A stretch of DNA of 40,334 bases, taken from assembly GCF_900116405.1 (NCBI RefSeq), contig NZ_FPAQ01000032.1, forward strand, positions 1 to 40,334, in the 5' to 3' direction. Of this stretch, positions 35,901 to 40,334 are shown piece after piece; within the stretch, counting starts at the first letter, position 1; each line of letters begins with the position of its first letter. The position numbers and the translations under genes are program-made. The notes below the pieces were generated by a model. It did no database searches. It was not told the origin of the DNA and saw only the letters and a program-made list of their open reading frames with translations. The stretch comes from Halomonas saccharevitans. Lineage in GTDB: Bacteria; Pseudomonadota; Gammaproteobacteria; Pseudomonadales; Halomonadaceae.

Positions 35901-36011
35901 GTCTTCCCTTGCCGGCAGGGTGGCGTAGCTGTAGAGGCCGAAGAGCATGGCCACCACGGTGGCCAGGAAGAAGACTGGACGACGCTTGAGGGCGAGTTCG
36001 CTCAGGTTCAT
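32907..36011 (-). CDS. RND-family efflux pump, inner-membrane subunit
   Basis: A 1034-residue RND transporter that drives export with the proton gradient, in complex with the lipoprotein encoded just upstream and an outer-membrane channel not found in this window. It has twelve predicted helices and two large periplasmic loops. PAREDPEITVREAVVTTAFP is the typical start of the first loop. The proton-relay aspartate lies in ALGLLVDNAIVVAEDFK of helix 4, and LAGIIINNAIVLIDRIDIE is the matching place in the second half. The sequence resembles the hydrophobe/amphiphile efflux group rather than metal exporters (no CzcA motif). The start is seven bases after the upstream stop codon. Confidence 0.92.
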   Translation of the reverse strand: MNLSELALKRRPVFFLATVVAMLFGLYSYATLPAREDPEITVREAVVTTAFPGLPAAQVEENITKPLEESIRTIGEVERIRSTSMRGRSILHVEIQDRYFDLEQIWDEVRQKVEAATPALPAGTQDPVLDDDFGDVAVVTAALTAADFPQAEQQEIAEHIRTRLYGVAGIKRVELLGVQAQRIFIDIAEARLAELGLSPTELAGQIQRRNIFPPGGIVEAGEQRLALEVSGEFASLEALGDTELRLPDGGTLRLRDLGEIRRGYEDPADKPAYFNGRPAIVFAVSMQEGESVLDVGRAIKARLDEIRTTLPAGYRLDIMTYQPEQVANAVYGVTASVMQTLAIVLGVVILFLGLRTGLIVGSIIPAVMLVTLAIMGLGELTLQRASLATLVIALGLLVDNAIVVAEDFKTRLEAGSDRDEALRETGAELALPLLSSSLTTILVFLPLMLAEHASGEYTRSISIVIAITLLASWFLSMTVTPVLCHRFLKAPSAKRRDAHGAHDTPRLSDRAFGWVARRYGRGLAGLLHHRVLFLAVMALTLVAGVAMMQLVPKKFFPDSDRNQVLVTIDFPSDIAENLTGRRVQALSDALLDAPALAEDVTGVAAYAGFGGPRFVLSLTPLDPAPNKGFMVLNVADRERVEAVIQATRHFLATRHPDLSPQVTRMFLGPSDSTLLQVQIKGPDREVLFAAAKRVEGILRDLDGARDVRQSWEARIPSLAIEVDQARARSAGITSEDIARSLSGAIDGYRLSHYREGDDIIPVVMRYADAQRGSVERLKSLIVYPLNAPGAGVPLNQVAEVRLDDGYYRIDRENLVRTITVEGRNRHYTAEDMVPRVEPALRELEATLPAGHWIEFDGVVAESREGQAALQANLPLCIGLIFILLVGQFNSFKRPLVIVATIPLVIVGVALGLLATRADFGFMVLLGIYSLAGIIINNAIVLIDRIDIERADPELSGRDAVIKASARRLRPILMSAITTILGFLPLILGRDPLFYGMAAAMAFGLGIGTVMSLGVVPVLYTLFFGIDTRAPAREA

Positions 36012-36018
36012 GGCGGCC

Positions 36019-37179
36019 TCAGTGGTAGCGCTCGGGGCCGTGGCCGAGCAGGCTCACGGTCTGGCCGGGGCGCACGAACTCCACGCCGCGGGCCACGATG
36101 CGCTCCCCCGGCGAGAGCGCGCCGCGCACGCTGGCCCGGCCTTCGCCCATGCTCACCACCTCCACCGCGACCCGCTCGAGGGTCAGCTCCTCGGTGATGC
36201 GCAGCACGTGGGCGCGGCTCTGTCCGCTATCGCCCTCGCTCTCGGCGTCGCGCTTGTCACCGAATACCAGCGCGGTCATCGGTACCGGCAGTAGAGGTGC
36301 ATCCACGCTTGCGGCCTCGCGCGCGTCGAGCGACAGCTCGACCCGGGCGGTCATGCCCGAGCGCAGGCCGGGCGGCGGGGTATCCACGCCGAGGATCACC
36401 GGATAGTCGTTGGAGGAGCGGGGCTGGGTGCCCAGGTGGCGCAGGGTGGCCGCGCTCTCGGCCTCGCCCAGGACGGGCAGGATCACGCGATGGGTCGAGC
36501 CCGCCGCCAGGGTGCCGACCAGCGTCTCGGGCACGCTGGTCTCCACCTCGAAGCCCTCGCGGTCGGAGATCACCTCGAGCACCGGCTGGCTGGCCCCGAC
36601 CCGCTGAGAGGGCTCGGCCTGGCGTCGGCTCACCGAGCCGTCGAAGGGGGCCGCGAGGGTGGTCAGCGAGAGGTCGCGTTCGGCGAGCTCAAGGGCGGCG
36701 CGGGCCGAGGCCCGGCGGGACTCGGCGGTGCCCAGGGCGGCCCGGGCGGCATCCAGGCGCGTCTGGCTGACGTAGCCCTTCTCGGCGAGGCTCGCGTGGC
36801 GGCGGAAGTCCTCGCGCTTCTCGCGCAGCACCGCCTCGGCCTCCTGCAGCTCGGCGCGGCGCTGGTCGGCCACCAGGCGATAGCGGGCGTCGTCGAGCTC
36901 GGCCAGCACGTCGCCGTCGGCGAAGCGCTCGCCCACGTCGACATTGAGCCGGCGGATCTCGCCGGGGATCTCGAAGCTCAGCGAGGTGCGCTCGGCGGCC
37001 TTGACCCGTCCCGAGAGGCGGGTGACGGCGGCACCGTTGCCTGCCTGGATGACGTGGCTGTCCACCACCGTGGGCGGCGGCGCGGCGGGCGCGCCTGCCT
37101 CCGGCGAGCAGCCGGCGGCGAGCCATGTGAGGCCGGCCAGCAGGAGCCAGAGGGCCGGCAGGCGACGGGGGAGCGGCAT
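36019..37179 (-). CDS. efflux RND periplasmic adaptor (membrane fusion) lipoprotein
   Basis: A 386-residue adaptor linking the RND pump to the outer-membrane channel. The signal peptide ends in the lipobox LAAGC (PALWLLLAGLTWLAAGCSPE), so the mature protein is lipid-anchored. Lipoyl-half motifs (RVKAAERTSLSFEIPGEI and LTTLAAPFDGSVSRRQ) flank a helical hairpin rich in Ala, Glu and Arg (about residues 90-160), and a beta-barrel follows. The ATG at 37179 is set by the signal peptide; 33 more codons upstream are open but cover the promoter. It is the first gene of the operon. Confidence 0.92.
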   Translation of the reverse strand: MPLPRRLPALWLLLAGLTWLAAGCSPEAGAPAAPPPTVVDSHVIQAGNGAAVTRLSGRVKAAERTSLSFEIPGEIRRLNVDVGERFADGDVLAELDDARYRLVADQRRAELQEAEAVLREKREDFRRHASLAEKGYVSQTRLDAARAALGTAESRRASARAALELAERDLSLTTLAAPFDGSVSRRQAEPSQRVGASQPVLEVISDREGFEVETSVPETLVGTLAAGSTHRVILPVLGEAESAATLRHLGTQPRSSNDYPVILGVDTPPPGLRSGMTARVELSLDAREAASVDAPLLPVPMTALVFGDKRDAESEGDSGQSRAHVLRITEELTLERVAVEVVSMGEGRASVRGALSPGERIVARGVEFVRPGQTVSLLGHGPERYH

Positions 37180-37234
37180 GGAAGGATCCTCGACGGCGAG
37201 CGATGGGCATCGGGCACGCCCGACGCCATGCCGC

Positions 37235-37263
37235 AGTGTATTAATCAGCTGATTAAATCGCAA
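37235..37263 (-). promoter_or_regulatory. promoter with palindromic operator for the efflux operon
   Basis: On the minus strand the sequence reads TTGCGA (37263-37258), a 17-base spacer, then TACACT (37240-37235): a sigma-70 promoter with ideal spacing. Sixteen of the spacer bases form the perfect palindrome TTAATCAGCTGATTAA (37256-37241). A dimeric repressor bound there would block RNA polymerase. The TetR protein encoded third in the operon is the obvious candidate. The start codon of the adaptor gene is 55 bases past the -10. Confidence 0.72.
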
Positions 37264-37329
37264 CGCCGCCGGTGGCATGCCGTGTCTGGCCGTGCATTGT
37301 GTCGACCGTCTTTTACCGCGTCGCCGGCC

Positions 37330-38358
37330 TCAGCTTTCCGAGGAGGCCGCCCAGATGTTCACGCCGCCCTCCACCGCATGGCGATCGATCTCGGCGAGCT
37401 CCTCGTCGCTGAAGGCCGGACCGCTGAGGGCGCCCACGCTGTCGATCAGCTGCTCGGGCCGGCTGGCGCCGATCAGCGCCGAGGTCACCCGGCCACCGCG
37501 CAGCGTCCAGGCGATGGCCATCTGGGCGAGGGTCTGGCCGCGCCGTCGGGCGATCTCGTTAAGCGCCCGCACCCGCGCCAGGTTCTCCGGCGACAGGTGG
37601 GCGTCCTTGAGCGCCTTGCCCCGGACCCTGCGGCTGTCCTCGGGGATGCCGTTCAGGTACTTGTCGGTCAGCAGGCCCTGGGCCAGCGGCGAGAAGACGA
37701 TGGAGCCCATGCCCAGGTCGTCCAGGGTGTCGAGCAGGCCGTCGTCCTCGATCCAGCGATTGACCAGCGAGTAGCTGGGCTGGTGGATCAGGCAGGGGGT
37801 GCCCAGCGAGCGCAGGATCTCCACCGCCTCGCGGGTACGCCGGGCGTTGTAGGAGGAGATGCCGGCATACAGCGCCTTGCCCTGGCGCACCGCCTGGTCC
37901 AGGGCGCCCATGGTCTCCTCGAGCGGCGTCTCGGGGTCGAAGCGGTGGGAGTAGAAGATATCGACGAAGTCGACTCCCAGGCGCTCGAGGCTTCGATCCA
38001 GGCTCGAGAGCAGGTATTTGCGGCTGCCCCACTCGCCATAGGGCCCCGAGTGCATGCGGTAGCCGGCCTTGGTGGAGATCACCAGCTCGTCGCGGTAGCC
38101 GGCGAAGTCGCTCGCCAGGATGCGCCCGAACAGCGTCTCGGCGCTGCCGGGGGGCGGGCCGTAGTTGTTGGCCAGGTCGAAATGGGTGATGCCGTGATCG
38201 AAGGCGGTGCGGCAGATGGCCCGGGCATTGTCGGGGTTCGCCGTCTCGCCGAAGTTCTGCCATAGCCCCAGCGACAGCGCCGGCAGCTTCAGGCCGCTGC
38301 GCCCGCAGCGGTGGTACGGCATGCGCTCGTAGCGGTCTTCCGCGGGGGAGTAGGGCAT
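37330..38358 (-). CDS. yghZ: aldo/keto reductase, YghZ type (L-glyceraldehyde 3-phosphate reductase)
   Basis: A 342-residue NADPH-dependent reductase, close to E. coli YghZ, which reduces L-glyceraldehyde 3-phosphate and detoxifies methylglyoxal. Conserved stretches include LPALSLGLWQNFGE, FDLANNYGPPPGSAE (catalytic tyrosine), ELVISTKAGYRM (catalytic lysine), YSHRFDPETPLEETM (active-site histidine), IHQPSYSLVNRW and TSALIGASRPEQL (NADP phosphate region). Full length. The 18 bases from the ribosome site to just past the ATG are identical to those at the adaptor gene start. It lies between the diguanylate cyclase and efflux genes on the same strand. Confidence 0.92.
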   Translation of the reverse strand: MPYSPAEDRYERMPYHRCGRSGLKLPALSLGLWQNFGETANPDNARAICRTAFDHGITHFDLANNYGPPPGSAETLFGRILASDFAGYRDELVISTKAGYRMHSGPYGEWGSRKYLLSSLDRSLERLGVDFVDIFYSHRFDPETPLEETMGALDQAVRQGKALYAGISSYNARRTREAVEILRSLGTPCLIHQPSYSLVNRWIEDDGLLDTLDDLGMGSIVFSPLAQGLLTDKYLNGIPEDSRRVRGKALKDAHLSPENLARVRALNEIARRRGQTLAQMAIAWTLRGGRVTSALIGASRPEQLIDSVGALSGPAFSDEELAEIDRHAVEGGVNIWAASSES

Positions 38359-38418
38359 GGAAGGATCCTCGTTATTGTTTGTCGTGCCCGTTCGGGATGA
38401 CGGGCGAGAACATGGGTG

Positions 38419-40110
38419 TCACGCCGGGCAGGCGGCGAGGTGGGTGCGATCCCGCCCGGCGCGCTTGGCGGCGTAGAGGGCGGTGTCGGTGCGCCGGAAG
38501 AGGTCGGGGTAGGGCTCGCCCGGCTGGTGCTCGCCGATGCCGCCGCTGACGGTCACGCTGAGCGTCTGCCCGTCATCGAGGGTCACCCGTCCGTGGCGTA
38601 CGTGGGTCCGCACGCGCTCGACGATTTCCCGAGCCGACCGTTGGCTGGCGCCCGGCATCACGATCACGAATTCCTCGCCGCCGGTGCGCGCCACGATGTC
38701 GCCGTCGCGCAGGCACTGCGCCATGCGCTCGGCGAGCCAGCACAGCACGCGGTCGCCGATATCGTGGCCGTGGGTGTCGTTGATGACCTTGAAGTGATCG
38801 ATGTCGAGCACCGCCAGCGAGAAGGGCGGTGCGCCGTCGGCCCGCGCCTGCATCAGTCGCTCGATGTGGCGCTCCAGGGCGGAGCGGTTGGGCAGGCCGG
38901 TGAGGTGATCGGTCATCGCCCGGTTGGCCATGTGGTCGCGCTCGCGGCGCACTCGATCGAACTCGACCTCGTGGGTGATGACGCGCTCCGCCGCGTTGGC
39001 GATCAGCCGCAGCAGCTCCTCCTCGATCTCGCTGAAGGGTCGACCGCGCGGGGCGGTGCTGGAGAAGTTGAGGGTGCCCCAGACCTGGCCGTCGACGCGC
39101 AGGGGGATGCCGATATAGCTCTCCAGGCCGAACGTCCGGTAGCAGGGATGGCCGCTGATGCGCGGATCCTCGCCCGCCCGGACGGTATGGAAGACGTCCG
39201 CCTCGTCTAGCATCAGCCGGCAGTAGGTGTCGCCCAGTGGAAAGGTGGTGCCCGGCGCGATCTCGGGCCCGCGGGAGGCGGCCCACCAGATGGTGTAGCG
39301 CTCGTCCTCGATGTGGCTGATCAGGCCGATCTCCAGGGAGAGGTAGGCGAGGGCATCATCCAGCAGCCGCTCGACGATCTCCCGGGTGCCGATATCGGTG
39401 CGGTTGATGCCGGTATGGACATCGCGCAGCAGCTGGATCATCGCGCCGTACTCGGAGATGTCCTGGATGATGGCGTAGAACCCCGCGACCTCGGCGTTGA
39501 TATAGTCGGGAACGTAGTGGACCTTGAAGTAGTAGGTGCGGCCGTCGGTCAGCGTCAGCCGGTCTTCGTACTTAACCTCCTCGCCGGCCAGGGCGCGACG
39601 AAAGCGCGGCGCCACCTTGGCGTAGGAGGCCTCGTCGAGCACCGACGACACCGGCTGGCCGTAGAGCGCCTCGCGGCTGAGGCCGATGAAGTCCAGGTAG
39701 GCCTGGTTGTTGAGGCGAAAGCAGCCGTCCGGGTCGACGTAGGCGACCATCACCGGCAGCCGGTCGGCGAGTCGCCGGATCACGCCGTCGTCGTCCGCGG
39801 CCTGAGCGGTCAGCCGCAGGGCGACGTTGCCGTTGGCGAGCGCATAGACGCCGCAGGCGTCGGTCTCCACGACGCGTGTCTGGCCGGGCTCGGTCGGCCG
39901 GGCGCTGAGCTGCTCGATCAGGGTGGCGGCGAGGCGCACGCGCGGGTCGGTCAGCTCATGCAGGGGGCGACCGATCAGCCCCTCGCGGGGCTCGCCGAGC
40001 AGCGAGTCGGTGTCGCCGATGGCATCCAGGACGCGCCCGCCGCGGTCGACCTGCAGGTGGACGGTGCGCGCCAGCGTCAGGACTTCCTCGCGCCATGAGG
40101 GTGAAATCAT
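38419..40110 (-). CDS. PAS-GAF-GGDEF diguanylate cyclase
   Basis: A 563-residue cytoplasmic signalling protein expected to make cyclic di-GMP. A PAS domain spans about residues 115-235 (MVAYVDPDGCFRLNNQAYLD; also YYFKVHYVPDYINAEVAGFY). A GAF domain follows at about 245-400 (ESYIGIPLRVDGQVWGTLNF). The GGDEF domain has DHLTGLPNRSALERHI, LDIDHFKVINDTHGHDIGD and the active loop ARTGGEEFVIVMPG. The inhibitory site RxxD (RDGD) stands five residues before GGEEF, so product inhibition is likely. There is no EAL domain or membrane helix. The ATG at 40110 is preferred over an upstream frame that crosses a terminator. Confidence 0.92.
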   Translation of the reverse strand: MISPSWREEVLTLARTVHLQVDRGGRVLDAIGDTDSLLGEPREGLIGRPLHELTDPRVRLAATLIEQLSARPTEPGQTRVVETDACGVYALANGNVALRLTAQAADDDGVIRRLADRLPVMVAYVDPDGCFRLNNQAYLDFIGLSREALYGQPVSSVLDEASYAKVAPRFRRALAGEEVKYEDRLTLTDGRTYYFKVHYVPDYINAEVAGFYAIIQDISEYGAMIQLLRDVHTGINRTDIGTREIVERLLDDALAYLSLEIGLISHIEDERYTIWWAASRGPEIAPGTTFPLGDTYCRLMLDEADVFHTVRAGEDPRISGHPCYRTFGLESYIGIPLRVDGQVWGTLNFSSTAPRGRPFSEIEEELLRLIANAAERVITHEVEFDRVRRERDHMANRAMTDHLTGLPNRSALERHIERLMQARADGAPPFSLAVLDIDHFKVINDTHGHDIGDRVLCWLAERMAQCLRDGDIVARTGGEEFVIVMPGASQRSAREIVERVRTHVRHGRVTLDDGQTLSVTVSGGIGEHQPGEPYPDLFRRTDTALYAAKRAGRDRTHLAACPA

Positions 40111-40180
40111 GTGGTGAATCGCCTCTCGCTCATGTGATTCTGGCGATTCACGCTGCCGCAAGTGGGGACGAATGTCCACG

Positions 40181-40211
40181 AAAACGGCCACTACCCGGGG
40201 GCAGTGGCCGT
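40181..40211 (-). terminator. rho-independent terminator reading leftward, upstream of the cyclase gene
   Basis: On the minus strand a 9 bp stem (acggccact / agtggccgt) with a GC-rich 10-base loop is followed by TTTT. It ends transcripts arriving from the right. Any gene it served lies to the right of 40212, where only 28 bases remain before the insertion sequence, so that gene was probably cut off or displaced by the IS. Confidence 0.65.
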
Positions 40212-40239
40212 GGTGCATGAGATACGGTGGATGGCTACG

Positions 40240-40334
40240 TGTAGGATCCCGGATGATCAGATCGCCTATAGAAGTTATCCTCTGCTAGCAGCCAGAGAGC
40301 TTCTACAGCAATTCATTCGGGAGCAGGTTCATGG
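40240..40334 (+). mobile_element. IS481-like insertion sequence, partial (right copy)
   Basis: The terminal 95 bases of the same element as at the left end, inverted. It starts with the tip TGTAGGATCCCGG at 40240, continues through the non-coding leader and reaches the transposase ATG at 40331-40333, where the window stops. All 95 bases match 326-232. The transposase reads rightward, out of the window. Confidence 0.85.

Overview
This 40.3 kb window is chromosomal DNA from a very GC-rich gammaproteobacterium. The genes and their neighbours (ferredoxin-coaD-FabY type synthase, PBP4-dgkA, glnE, aroQ, UMF1 permease, DUF3565, YghZ) suggest a halophile of the Halomonadaceae. That placement rests on gene content and protein resemblance, not on a marker gene. 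No rRNA, tRNA, CRISPR array or phage module was seen.

Both ends carry the same 95 bp of an IS481-like insertion sequence in opposite orientation (232-326 and 40240-40334). Each transposase reads outward. The window therefore looks like a contig bounded by a repeated IS, or a 40 kb block between two inverted IS copies.

Left part (0.3-12.7 kb), mostly housekeeping: a leftward operon for a FabY-type ketoacyl synthase, CoaD and a 2[4Fe-4S] ferredoxin; a TrmB-like methyltransferase; a LysR regulator divergent from an overlapping PACE-SMR drug efflux pair; PBP4 (dacB), diacylglycerol kinase, the glutamine synthetase adenylyltransferase GlnE, AroQ, and an M48 lipoprotein protease.

Middle part (12.3-24.7 kb), the least characterised: a YhbW-type flavin monooxygenase; a three-gene set with a 63-residue membrane protein, a membrane/coiled-coil protein and a TelA-family protein; an ATP-grasp ligase followed by a CocE/NonD acyl hydrolase and a UMF1 permease; a membrane-anchored aspartyl protease; a YihY membrane protein; a YdhR-like monooxygenase; and a nitronate monooxygenase. 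Between yihY and ydhR lies a chimeric gene remnant. It joins a piece of the FAN1-type nuclease gene to a piece of the aspartyl protease gene, both of which are intact elsewhere in the window.

Right part (24.7-40.2 kb): a FAN1/VRR-NUC nuclease overlapping a DinG/XPD-type iron-sulfur helicase that also carries a Cas4/RecB-like nuclease domain; a Kef-type K+/H+ antiporter whose 3' end overlaps the helicase gene; a double-cupin protein; a small PLDc_N-type membrane protein with a clear terminator; a leftward efflux operon (membrane fusion lipoprotein, RND pump, TetR regulator, DUF3565) whose promoter has a perfect 16 bp palindrome between the -35 and -10; a YghZ-type aldo/keto reductase; and a PAS-GAF-GGDEF diguanylate cyclase.

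The strongest candidates for less-described biology are the small-membrane-protein/coiled-coil/TelA set, the ATP-grasp/CocE/permease cluster, and the two-gene nuclease-helicase operon. All functional calls come from reading motifs and remembered family features; no database search was run.
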